Shown: piece by piece, positions 9,525 to 17,813 of the stretch
How the letters are laid out: every line of letters begins with the position of its first letter
How positions within the stretch are numbered: the first letter of the stretch is position 1
Source of the DNA: JBKPNX01 sp046732855
GTDB lineage: Bacteria; Pseudomonadota; Alphaproteobacteria; Geminicoccales; Geminicoccaceae
Reading direction: 5' to 3'
DNA length: 64,000 nucleotides
Assembly (NCBI GenBank): GCA_046732855.1
Contig: JBKPNX010000102.1
Coordinates: forward strand, 14,338 to 78,337
The notes under the pieces: model-generated
The model's input: only the letters and a program-made list of their open reading frames with translations
What the model was told of the DNA's origin: nothing
The model's database searches: none
Position numbers and translations under genes: made by a program

Positions 9525-9722
9525 TCACCGTCCCCAATATCTTTGCCGGCCCATGTTGAGTGCCACGATCCAGGCGATCATGCCAAGGATCAGCCACGCG
9601 CCGGTCATCAGCAGTTCGCTCGTGGGCGCCGCGCGCGCAACGAGCGACCACAGCCAAAAGAGGCCATAACCGAGAGCGCCGAGCCACACCACCATCAGCA
9701 GGAGCCAAAACGTCCGAGCCAT
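9525..9722 (-). CDS. Small hydrophobic membrane protein of unknown function
   Basis: A 65-residue open frame starting with ATG at 9722. Two hydrophobic segments are visible: WLLLMVVWLGALGYGLFWLW at about residues 6-25 and LLMTGAWLILGMIAWIVAL at about 37-55, followed by a basic tail GRQRYWGR. It lies 55 bases downstream of the Nramp-like permease on the same strand, so the two are likely co-transcribed. The strongly amphipathic composition is unlike the Arg/Pro-rich chance frames around it, which is the main reason to accept it. It could be a small accessory subunit of the permease. No family recognised. Confidence 0.6.
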   Translation of the reverse strand: MARTFWLLLMVVWLGALGYGLFWLWSLVARAAPTSELLMTGAWLILGMIAWIVALNMGRQRYWGR

Positions 9723-9777
9723 CCGACGCGCTCTCGCAGCGGCGGTGCTGCGGCTGCCGCCGTCGCAAGCGCAACCT

Positions 9778-11277
9778 TCAACTGCCGAACCGCTTCGCGA
9801 TCTCGAGCGGCAGGACGGTCACCGACCAGACGCCGACCGAGCCGAGACCGGTGACGACCGTAATCCACAGGAGCCAGGTGTTGAGCTTGCTGACCTTGAA
9901 CTCCTCCGGCAGCCTGCGGTTGTTGATCAGCAGTATCTGCCAGGCGCCGATCGAGCGATAGACCACGGCGGAGATGGCGACGCCGATCCACAGGATGAAC
10001 GGCTGCGCCACCGTTACGAGGTAGAACCCGGCCAGGACCGCTGCGGTCACCACGACGAAGTAGTAGAAACGATAGGGCCGCCGCGCCTTGCCGCTGACCG
10101 CGATGGCATCACAGGTCGTTCGCCCGATGTACGTGTCGTAGAACGGAAACTGGGCATCGTACAGCGTTACCATGATGAACAGCAGCATCAGCCAGCCGGC
10201 CATCGGCCCGAGCACGCCCTGGGCAACGGTCGCCATCTGCAGCGGCACCTGCACACCGGTCGGGATCTGCCCGGTCCTGAGGAAGTCGTCGTGCAGATAG
10301 GCCAGCCCGGCCACCGAATAGAGGTAGGTCATGATGAGGCCGCCGATGATCGTCCACCACAGGATCAGGCTGTAGCCCCCGACGTCGACCCACTGCCGCA
10401 TCTTGCGCCGCTCCTCGGGATTCGCCGTGTCCCAGCTGAGCTCCTGGACGGTGATGCGCTCGGGCGGCCGGAGCACCCCGGTCACCTGGCCGGCGTACCG
10501 GCCCATACCAAATCCGGCGGCAATCACCCAGAAGCTGACCCACATCAAGCTGCCGCCAGGCTGGTTGAACAGCGCCAGCGCGTCGGTCTTGGGCAGAGCG
10601 TCCGGGTACCCTTCGAGCAGGAAGGTGATGCCCAGATAACCCCTCAGCACCTGCCAGTAGTGCTCCGGCTTCGCCGCGATCACCGTAATCAGGAGCACCA
10701 GCACAATGTTGGCGACCATGATCACAGTGAAGAAGTTGGACAGAAAGCTGTAGGTCCGGTCCGAGAAGTAGAAGACGACGAGCACCAGCAGCAGGGCGAT
10801 CACCCCCCAAATGTAGTACGGCGGGAGGCCAAGGATCGGCGGGTTGCTGATGCCGGTGAACTTCTCGGCGGCGATGATCGCACCGCCCATCCATGCCGGC
10901 CATGCCCAGGTCAGGATGCTCACCACGGCCCAGAACCAGGGCCAGAAGCCGTACGGCTTGAGGTCGTGAGTTGCTGCGAAAAAGGAGCGGCCCGTGCAGA
11001 TGCTGTACTTGATGCACTCATAGACGAGTGCAGTCTCCAGCACCACCGACAGGAGCATGAGCCAGTGCATGTTCATGGTGCCGCGCGCCGAGATGTTCGG
11101 CAACAGGTAGGCCTCGCCGCCGCCGACCGAGATCCCGAAGTTGATCGCCTGCGGACCAAGCGCCGCTAACATGCCGGCGAGCGTCAGGGGAAATGGATTC
11201 GGGACTTGGTGAACGGCTTGCTCGTCCACCGCACCCGGCGTCGCGCCGGCGACCGCGCCCACGGTTACATTAGCCAT
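9778..11277 (-). CDS. Nramp-like APC-superfamily permease
   Basis: A 499-residue polytopic membrane protein with about eleven hydrophobic segments. After a polar N-terminus the first segment reads LAALGPQAINFGIS and is followed by VGGGEAYLLPN. This resembles the TM1 region of Nramp divalent-metal transporters, but the DPGN metal-binding motif of true MntH is absent. It therefore belongs to the divergent Nramp-related group whose substrates are poorly defined. The ATG at 11277 has a GGGGGTG stretch shortly upstream. It is probably co-transcribed with the 65-residue membrane protein downstream. Transport of metal or another small solute is inferred from fold only. Confidence 0.7.
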   Translation of the reverse strand: MANVTVGAVAGATPGAVDEQAVHQVPNPFPLTLAGMLAALGPQAINFGISVGGGEAYLLPNISARGTMNMHWLMLLSVVLETALVYECIKYSICTGRSFFAATHDLKPYGFWPWFWAVVSILTWAWPAWMGGAIIAAEKFTGISNPPILGLPPYYIWGVIALLLVLVVFYFSDRTYSFLSNFFTVIMVANIVLVLLITVIAAKPEHYWQVLRGYLGITFLLEGYPDALPKTDALALFNQPGGSLMWVSFWVIAAGFGMGRYAGQVTGVLRPPERITVQELSWDTANPEERRKMRQWVDVGGYSLILWWTIIGGLIMTYLYSVAGLAYLHDDFLRTGQIPTGVQVPLQMATVAQGVLGPMAGWLMLLFIMVTLYDAQFPFYDTYIGRTTCDAIAVSGKARRPYRFYYFVVVTAAVLAGFYLVTVAQPFILWIGVAISAVVYRSIGAWQILLINNRRLPEEFKVSKLNTWLLWITVVTGLGSVGVWSVTVLPLEIAKRFGS

Positions 11278-11793
11278 GTGACACCCCCGAGGTCATGTTG
11301 CCCGCTTGCAGCGGGACGTTGGATTATTCGTGATCTCCCGCAGAGCGCGCCACGAGTGCGCCCAGCGGCTCTCCGATCGCCGATCCGCGCACGCGTGTTG
11401 CACGAGGGAGGTTGGCGAAGGCGCGCGAACTCCTGAGGCCCCGACGGGGTCAAGAGATACCTGCTCGGCGCCGTGGCGCAGATCTGCGCCCGGACGCAGG
11501 CTTCTGCCTGCATGCTCCGCTCCAGCCAAGGAGGGAACCGTTCCCGGTTTGTAACATCGCCGATTGTGTGAAGCAACGATCAGGTTGCGGCATCGGAGAA
11601 ATCGCCCACGCCCAAGCAAAGACGGCGTGCAGCAGCGAGATCGGCGCGCCCGCGCCCGCGAACTGCTCGCCTTCTTCTGCGGCTGGTTGGGCAAGAGTCT
11701 CGGAGACGTACCAGCTGAACTACGCCCCGGGACCACTCGACGTGCTGCGCTGACCTTCCCGGCACCACGATCTCGCGATGCCGTCAGCGCGGG
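11278..11793. other. Gene-free stretch between the Nramp-like permease and PAPS synthetase genes
   Basis: About 515 bases. Several overlapping frames of 60-150 codons exist on both strands, but none shows a recognisable domain, a balanced amino-acid composition or a good ribosome site. It presumably carries the promoter for the permease gene. Nothing else seen. Confidence 0.45.
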
Positions 11794-13503
11794 CTACTTG
11801 ATCAGGCCGAGCGCCTCGAGTTTGAGCACGATGCGCTGCGCGGCGACGTCGGGCAACTCGCTTTCGGTGTGGACCACCACGTCCGGGTCCTCGGGCGGCT
11901 CATACGGGTCGTCGATTCCGGTGAAATGGCTCAGCAGGCCGGCGCGCGCCTTGGCGTACAGGCCTTTGGTGTCGCGCTGCTCGCAGACCTCGAGCGGGGT
12001 GGCGACGTAGATTTCGACGAAGGCGCCGTAAGCCTCGACCATCTCGCGCACGCGGCGGCGGATGCTCGCGTACGGGGCTATGGGTGCGCAGATCGCGACG
12101 CCGCCTGCCTTGGTGATCTCGCTCGCCACGAAACCGATGCGCAGGATGTTGAGATCACGGTGCTCCTTGGAAAAGCCAAGCTCGCTGGACAGATGCTTGC
12201 GCACCAGATCGCCGTCGAGCAGCGTGACCGAGCGGCCGCCGATCTCCAGGAGCTTGATCATCAAAGCGTTGGCGAGCGTTGACTTCCCGGCGCCCGAGAG
12301 GCCGGTGAACAGCACAGTGAAGCCTTGGCGATGCTTGGGGGGATAGCGCCGGCGCAGCTCCTCGACCACCTCCGGATAAGAGAACCACGCCGGGATCTCG
12401 ATGCCCTCGCGCAGGCGCCGCCGGAACTCGGTACCGGACAGGTTGAGCACGGTTTCGCCGGGCTCGACCTCGTCCTGGGGCACGTACTGGCCGCGGTCCT
12501 GGACGTAGGCCATTTCCTTGAACGGCACCATCTGGATGCCGATCTCGCACTGCAGCTGCCGCAGCAGCTCCTGGGCGTCATAGGGACCGTAGAACGGCTT
12601 GCCTGCCCGGTCGCTGCCCGGACCGGCGTGGTCGCGCCCGACGATGAAGTGAGTGCAGCCGAAGTTCTTGCGGATGATCGCGTGCCAGACCGCCTCGCGC
12701 GGCCCGGCCATGCGCATTGCGAGCGGCAGCAGGCTGAGCAGCGTGGTCTGCTCGGGATAGGTTTTGAGCACCTGCTCGTAGCAGCGGACGCGGGCGAAAT
12801 GGTCGACGTCGCCGGGCTTGGTCTGCCCGACCACGGGGTGGATCAGGAGGTTCGCCTCGGCGATCTGGGCCGCGCGCTGGGTCAATTCCTGATGCGCCCG
12901 GTGCATCGGATTGCGCGTCTGAAATGCGACCACCCGCTGCCAGCCCCGGCGCGCGAATTTGCTGCGCAGGTCCTTGGGGTCGTCGCGCAGCTGGGCGAAG
13001 TCGTACTCCACCGAGGGGGTGATGCCGGTGAGCGGGCCGCCGACATAGATGGGATTGGTCCTGTTGAGTAGATAATCGACGCCGGGATGCACCTCGTCGG
13101 TCGTGCCGAAGACCGCCGCGGCCTCGCGCCGACGGTCCGGCTCGAAGATCGACTCCACGGTCATGGCCGCGATCAAAAATCCTTCCGGGTCACGCAGCCC
13201 GATGCGCTGGCCGGGGCGCAGGCCATCGACGAACTTGCGCGAGACGTCGAGGGTGATCGGGATCGGCCAGAGCGTGCCGTCGGCCAAGCGCATGCGCTCG
13301 AGCACCGGCTCGTAATCGGCCGCGTCGAGGAACCCGGTCAGGGGCGAGAAGCCGCCGTTCAGCAGCAGCTTCAGGTCGCACAGCTGTCGTTGGCTGAGGT
13401 TCCAGGCAGGATATTCGGCCGCCTCCGGCCGGAACGCGGCGGCCTCTTCACTCGGCAGGTAGAGGACGCGTAGCGTCCCGCCGTGCGGCTCAATCAAGGC
13501 CAT
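11794..13503 (-). CDS. Bifunctional sulfate adenylyltransferase / adenylylsulfate kinase
   Basis: A 569-residue fusion that makes PAPS from sulfate and two ATP. The N-terminal PUA-like and catalytic ATP-sulfurylase part carries NGGFSPLTGFL near residue 50, FQTRNPMHRAHQEL near 190-203 (the QTRNPxHRAH active-site motif) and IVGRDHAGPGSDR. The APS-kinase part begins near residue 395 with the Walker A loop GLSGAGKSTLANAL, followed by VTLLDGDLVRKHLSSELGFS. This order (Sat then CysC) matches the short bacterial fusions. The ATG at 13503 has GGAG just upstream. No cysH, cysDN or sulfotransferase was seen in the window. In this glycan locus it may supply PAPS for sulfation, though assimilation is equally possible. 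Confidence 0.95.
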   Translation of the reverse strand: MALIEPHGGTLRVLYLPSEEAAAFRPEAAEYPAWNLSQRQLCDLKLLLNGGFSPLTGFLDAADYEPVLERMRLADGTLWPIPITLDVSRKFVDGLRPGQRIGLRDPEGFLIAAMTVESIFEPDRRREAAAVFGTTDEVHPGVDYLLNRTNPIYVGGPLTGITPSVEYDFAQLRDDPKDLRSKFARRGWQRVVAFQTRNPMHRAHQELTQRAAQIAEANLLIHPVVGQTKPGDVDHFARVRCYEQVLKTYPEQTTLLSLLPLAMRMAGPREAVWHAIIRKNFGCTHFIVGRDHAGPGSDRAGKPFYGPYDAQELLRQLQCEIGIQMVPFKEMAYVQDRGQYVPQDEVEPGETVLNLSGTEFRRRLREGIEIPAWFSYPEVVEELRRRYPPKHRQGFTVLFTGLSGAGKSTLANALMIKLLEIGGRSVTLLDGDLVRKHLSSELGFSKEHRDLNILRIGFVASEITKAGGVAICAPIAPYASIRRRVREMVEAYGAFVEIYVATPLEVCEQRDTKGLYAKARAGLLSHFTGIDDPYEPPEDPDVVVHTESELPDVAAQRIVLKLEALGLIK

Positions 13504-13863
13504 AGCAGCTCCAGTTCGTCATTGTTCGTTCCCGCCACTGAGAAGGCGGAGGCAGCCTGCTCGCGCGCCGCCGCGCCTGACGTCGCGACCCTGCGGGTGA
13601 GCGGGCGCCGCCGAGCCAACTCTCACCGATCGACGTGAAACGCCCCCGAACGGCTGTGCGCAGGCTCGAACCATATATCGCCCCCCATCATGGTTCGTTC
13701 GAGCCCCTAGGCCAGATGCCGCGATTCTGAAAGCCATTGGTCATGGCGCCGCTTGGATCTTCGGGCGTCCATCCTGAGCTCGCGTCAGCATCCACTCATC
13801 CGGCAGCTGACCTGGGGCCGCCCGGCCAGTCGACGCGTCGTAGTCGGCTGCGGCCTGCTGCCC
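13504..13863. other. Gene-free stretch upstream of the PAPS synthetase gene
   Basis: About 360 bases with no supported coding region on either strand. It separates the PAPS synthetase gene from the oxygenase gene, so the former may have its own promoter here. No clear hairpin with a T-run was seen. Confidence 0.45.
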
Positions 13864-14622
13864 TCAGCGCGGCGCCTCGATATTGATGGTCAGCGTGCGA
13901 CGGACCGTGTCCGACCCGACACCGGTCATCGGCCGGACCGAATGCCAGGAGTTGAAGGTCTTCACAAAAATGACAGCCTGGTTGGCCAGGAACTCATAAG
14001 TATGCAGAACTTCCATGTCCTCAAAGGCTGCCAGGCGGTTGAGGTGGTTGAAACGGTAGCGGTCCGCCTTGGGCTGGTTGACATCCGTGCCACCCCCAAA
14101 CGAGCGGTTCCACTCACCGTTGCGAACAATCGACACGATCATCGTCACGATCTTTGTCGGCGCATCGGTATGCGGGACCAAATGACCGCCGTCGGCTGGC
14201 AGCGCCGAGAACTCGAAACGGGCCTTGAGGGGAACATATCGTGGTGACGGTCGCCTTCGGGCGAGGTTTTTCAGCTGTCGGCTCAACTGCTTGGCTGGCG
14301 GTATATAACGATAGCCCAGATCGATGTCGTGCTGTCTCAACATCTCCATGACGCCGTAAGGGAAATCGCGGCTCTTGATCCAGGCATACATATTGCGCCA
14401 CAGCGGGTTCCCGTTCACAAAATCAAGGTAGTTTTTCCTGTTTTCCTTCTCAGACAAGGTGTACTTGCGCCCCTTTTTGCCCATCTCTTCAAAGCTTTCG
14501 AAGATATCCAGAGGTGGGAAATTGCTTACCATCTCCTCGTACAAGTCCGGCTTCATTATCGGTGTCGCCAGGCCAATCGGAAAAGGGTCATATCTGAACT
14601 TAACCTGGTCGTAGGAAAACAT
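13864..14622 (-). CDS. 2-oxoglutarate/Fe(II)-dependent oxygenase family protein
   Basis: A 252-residue protein with the facial-triad arrangement of Fe(II)/2OG oxygenases. The HxD pair lies in HLVPHTDAPTKIVTM near residue 145, and the distal His in TFNSWHSVRPMTGVG near residue 226. An Arg pair follows in TVRRTLTINIE that could bind the 2-oxoglutarate carboxylate. Length fits the 2OG-FeII_Oxy_3-like group. The ATG at 14622 has AGGACGG at suitable spacing. It lies 57 bases downstream of the TylF-like methyltransferase on the same strand, so it probably hydroxylates or desaturates the same product. Substrate unknown. Confidence 0.8.
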   Translation of the reverse strand: MFSYDQVKFRYDPFPIGLATPIMKPDLYEEMVSNFPPLDIFESFEEMGKKGRKYTLSEKENRKNYLDFVNGNPLWRNMYAWIKSRDFPYGVMEMLRQHDIDLGYRYIPPAKQLSRQLKNLARRRPSPRYVPLKARFEFSALPADGGHLVPHTDAPTKIVTMIVSIVRNGEWNRSFGGGTDVNQPKADRYRFNHLNRLAAFEDMEVLHTYEFLANQAVIFVKTFNSWHSVRPMTGVGSDTVRRTLTINIEAPR

Positions 14623-14679
14623 AGGCCGCCGTCCTGGGGTGCATTTGGTGTTTGGCTTGGTCGATGCGACTAGCCGGCT

Positions 14680-15501
14680 CTAAGGCACAACGCCGATCAC
14701 GCTGCGTCGGACCTTGGTGAGGAGGACCGGAATCTTGTGGCGGTCCAGATACTCGTCGACCGCATCGCGATTGCCCGACCAGTAGAAGTAGTCGTCGACG
14801 ATCAGGACGCCGCCGGGCACCATCAAGGGCATCAGGTGTTCGACCTGATGCCGCGTTGATTCGTACCAGTCAGTGTCCAAGTGCAAAATGGCGATCGGTC
14901 CCGGCAGCGTGCGGGGCAGCGTGTCCTCCACCTTGCCCTCGATCAGGATGAACTTCTTCTGGTCATAGGGGACCGTGGCGAGGTTGTGGCGCACCATGTC
15001 GATGCTGGCGCAGCACCAGTCGGACGAATCAGCGCCCGTCCGCCGCCCTTCGAAGTAGGCGATGGTGTCGAGCTTGTTGGCCAGTGATCGATCGCGCTGC
15101 CCGGGTCGCGGCATGCCGGCAAAGGTGTCGTACAGGTAGAAGCGCCGATCGTTCGATCCCAGCTGGTTGAGGGTCAGCGCCGCGGCCATGATCGCACCGC
15201 CCCGCCACACCCCGCACTCGACGATGTCGCCGCGGATGCCATGCTTGCAGATGTATCGCACCGCGACGATGAACGCGTAGAGCTTTTCGGGGTCCATCAT
15301 CGTCTGGTCCTTGACCTTGACGATGGTCTCCTGGGCGTCGGCATCGAAGTCGTAGAGTGCCCGCTGGAACTTTTTGGCTCTGCGGCTTTCGACAGAGCGC
15401 TGTTTGATGGCAGGGAGCCAATCACTCAACAACGACATGCGACCGTTCCAGGGTACCCCCACGGAGGTCAGGAAGTCACGACAGGCGCGCGCCCAAGTCA
15501 C
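14680..15501 (-). CDS. TylF/MycF-type O-methyltransferase
   Basis: A 273-residue class I SAM methyltransferase of the macrocin O-methyltransferase family, whose members methylate sugar hydroxyls in a Mg-dependent way. Diagnostic elements are GDIVECGVWRGGAIM near residues 88-102 and LYDTFAGMPRPG. HLDTDWYESTRHQVEHL follows near residues 206-222, where the acidic residues would bind metal, and then PGGVLIVDDYFYW. The GTG start at 15501 overlaps the TGA of the ABC exporter gene (GTGA), which supports the start and suggests translational coupling. Methylation of a glycan or glycosylated metabolite moved by the exporter is an inference. Confidence 0.88.
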   Translation of the reverse strand: MTWARACRDFLTSVGVPWNGRMSLLSDWLPAIKQRSVESRRAKKFQRALYDFDADAQETIVKVKDQTMMDPEKLYAFIVAVRYICKHGIRGDIVECGVWRGGAIMAAALTLNQLGSNDRRFYLYDTFAGMPRPGQRDRSLANKLDTIAYFEGRRTGADSSDWCCASIDMVRHNLATVPYDQKKFILIEGKVEDTLPRTLPGPIAILHLDTDWYESTRHQVEHLMPLMVPGGVLIVDDYFYWSGNRDAVDEYLDRHKIPVLLTKVRRSVIGVVP

Positions 15502-17246
15502 AACCGCAGGGTTCGCGCTGAGTCAAGCCTGTCGAGCGTCACGACCCGCGGCGCAGCCGAGGTTTCGATCGCTCTCCCGGCCTCGATCCGATAGATCAGG
15601 TCGGCGATCTCCAGGAACGCCGGGCGGTGGGTGATGGCGAGCACGGCCATCTCGCCGGCCAGCTGGCGAATGCCGCGGCAGATCTGCCATTCGGTCTCGG
15701 GGTCCAGCGCGCTCGTGACCTCATCCAAGATCAACAGGCGCGGCCGGGCAACCAGGGCGCGAGCGAGCGCGATGCGCTGGCGCTCGCCGCCCGACAGCTT
15801 GGCGCCACTTTCGCCGACGGGGGTCATCAGGCCGTCGGGCAGCCGCCGCACGAACTCCCACGCCCCGGCCAGCTCGAGCGCGTGCCGAACCTCGGCCTCA
15901 CCGATCCGGCGGTCGCCCAGCGCGACATTGGCGAAGATGCTGTCGTGGAACAGCACCAGCTCCTGGGGCACGTAGCCGACCAGGCTGCGCCAACTGGCGA
16001 GATCGATCTCGCGCAAGGGCACGTCGTCCAGCAGCACCTGGCCCTGATCGGGCTGGTACAGGCCGAGGATCAGATCGGCGATCGTGGTCTTCCCCGCGCC
16101 GGACAGTCCGGTGAGCACGGTCACCTGGCCGGCCGGCACGACAAGCGACAAGGCGGCCAGCACCGGCGTGCCGACATGGCCGAAGCTGACCTCCATCAGG
16201 CGGCATTCCCGTTCGAACACAGCTTGCCGCCGGCCCGGATTGGGTTCAGGCGCGGCAGCTGTCTCGGTGATCAGCTCCTGAACTTCGAGGAAGGCGCTCT
16301 CGACCATGAGTGCCTTTTGAAATTGCTGCTGGATTTTGGCAACGCCGCTGGTGGTCCTGCTCAGCAACAGACCGACTACGACCAGGTCTACGAGCGGCAC
16401 CCGCCAAACGCTGATCGCCACGAAGAATCCCGCGCCAAGACACATTGCCGCGAGGATTTCGTTGCCATTCCTCAGCCCTTCCGCGCTGACCACCTGGTTG
16501 CGCAGCGCTTTCTTGAGCGCGGCGGTCTTCTCCTCCAGCAGGTTGGTGAAGGCGCGCTCCTTGGCCATGGCGCGCAGAGGCTTCACGTTGTTCAGCGTAT
16601 CCAGCAGGAAGGTGACCAGCTCCCTGGTCCACCGGGTCTGGCGGGCGCCCGCCTTGCGCGCCGCGCGCACGAGGTAATGCAGGAGCAAGGTCATCACGCC
16701 GCCGACGCCGAGGGAGGCGAGCGCGAGCGGCCACGACACGATGAACGCGACGACCAGATAGCCGGCGGTCTGGATCACCTGAGCGAAGAACATGGCCGCG
16801 AGATAGTAGGCACGGCCGGCCCGATCGGCCTGTCCGCCCATCGCGCTCGCGACCCGGCCGGAGCGATGCTGGACTAGATAATCCCAGCGCGCTCGAAACA
16901 GGTTCTGAATCAAGCGTGCCTGAAGCCTGGTTGAGAACTCGGCGACCGCGTAGCCGACATGGCGCATCGCCACGAGCGTGAGCAGCGACCGGACGATCAG
17001 CGTGCACACGAAGAACACGACCAGTGTGCCGACATTGAGCGGCAACCCCACGGCCTCCGCCCAGCCGCGGGTGAACTCGATGACCGGCGAGGTCTCCGTC
17101 TGTGCGGGATCGGTGACGATCCATAGCAGCGGGACCAGGCTGGCGAAGCCGATGCCCTCGACCACGCTGGCCACCAACAGGCAGCCCACCACGGTCCACG
17201 GGTTGATCCTCTCCGCCTTGAAGAACAGTCGAACGATGTTGCGCAA
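15498..17246 (-). CDS. ABC exporter, fused membrane and ATPase domains
   Basis: A half-transporter of about 582 residues. Six hydrophobic segments occupy roughly residues 15-310, beginning WTVVGCLLVASVVEGIGFAS. The nucleotide-binding domain has Walker A VLTGLSGAGKTTIADL, the signature GAKLSGGERQRIALARAL, Walker B RLLILDEVTSALD and the H-loop AITHRPA. The fold matches MsbA/PglK-type lipid-linked or glycan flippases. The start is uncertain: the TTG at 17246 gives MRNIVRLFF, which fits exporter N-termini; an in-frame GTG at 17294 is an alternative. The frame is open much further upstream, but that part lies antisense to the PEPC-like gene and is not coding. It is the first gene of the exporter-methyltransferase-oxygenase group. 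Confidence 0.9.
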   Translation of the reverse strand: MRNIVRLFFKAERINPWTVVGCLLVASVVEGIGFASLVPLLWIVTDPAQTETSPVIEFTRGWAEAVGLPLNVGTLVVFFVCTLIVRSLLTLVAMRHVGYAVAEFSTRLQARLIQNLFRARWDYLVQHRSGRVASAMGGQADRAGRAYYLAAMFFAQVIQTAGYLVVAFIVSWPLALASLGVGGVMTLLLHYLVRAARKAGARQTRWTRELVTFLLDTLNNVKPLRAMAKERAFTNLLEEKTAALKKALRNQVVSAEGLRNGNEILAAMCLGAGFFVAISVWRVPLVDLVVVGLLLSRTTSGVAKIQQQFQKALMVESAFLEVQELITETAAAPEPNPGRRQAVFERECRLMEVSFGHVGTPVLAALSLVVPAGQVTVLTGLSGAGKTTIADLILGLYQPDQGQVLLDDVPLREIDLASWRSLVGYVPQELVLFHDSIFANVALGDRRIGEAEVRHALELAGAWEFVRRLPDGLMTPVGESGAKLSGGERQRIALARALVARPRLLILDEVTSALDPETEWQICRGIRQLAGEMAVLAITHRPAFLEIADLIYRIEAGRAIETSAAPRVVTLDRLDSARTLRL

Positions 17247-17813
17247 GCTAGCTGTCGCACGCTGGCCGCGTGGCCGCCTCAGGGCGCCGAGCACGGCATG
17301 GCTGGCCCGCCCAGGCGGCAGACCCGTATCGTCCGCGCCGCGGGCGCACTCGGTCCACGATGCGGCGCGCGAGAGATACCGCCCGAGGCTGGAGAGTGTC
17401 AACGTCCGGTGCCAGCAACGCCGCCCATGCTCCGGCGCCCAGGCGCGGCCCTCAATTCGCAGGGGCTCACCTTGACCTCCCTGGGCGGAAAGGTGATCGG
17501 GAATCCCGTGGCCAAGGGCTTTAGCGAGCAAAGACAGTCCGGTCCTCGAACTGCTCCGCGGACCCGAGCGGCGCCGCTTCGGGTTTTGCTCATGAACGAC
17601 GCTGCGGACGCCGCGGTGATCTCGACCGCGCCGCCGCGAAGGAGCTCGCATCGGCCGCCAGGCAATCCCCGGCCCGGGTCCGGCATGAGCAAGTGGCGGA
17701 CCCTGCCGAGGCTCACTTCGCCACCTGGGCCCGATTCCCACCCCTGCGCCATCGCCTTGGCACGAGTCTTGCCGTAAAGCTGATGACCAGGAGAGCATTC
17801 GGAGCTCGCGCCA
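17247..17813. other. Divergent intergenic region, no gene seen
   Basis: About 565 bases between the minus-strand ABC exporter and the plus-strand PEPC-like gene. It must contain promoters for both, but I could not choose convincing -35/-10 pairs in this GC-rich sequence. Open frames here lack motifs. Confidence 0.5.

Noticed and set aside
9745..11169. 474-codon plus-strand frame opposite the Nramp-like permease
   Set aside because: His, Asp, Gln and Arg-rich composition typical of antisense frames in GC-rich genes, and no motif.
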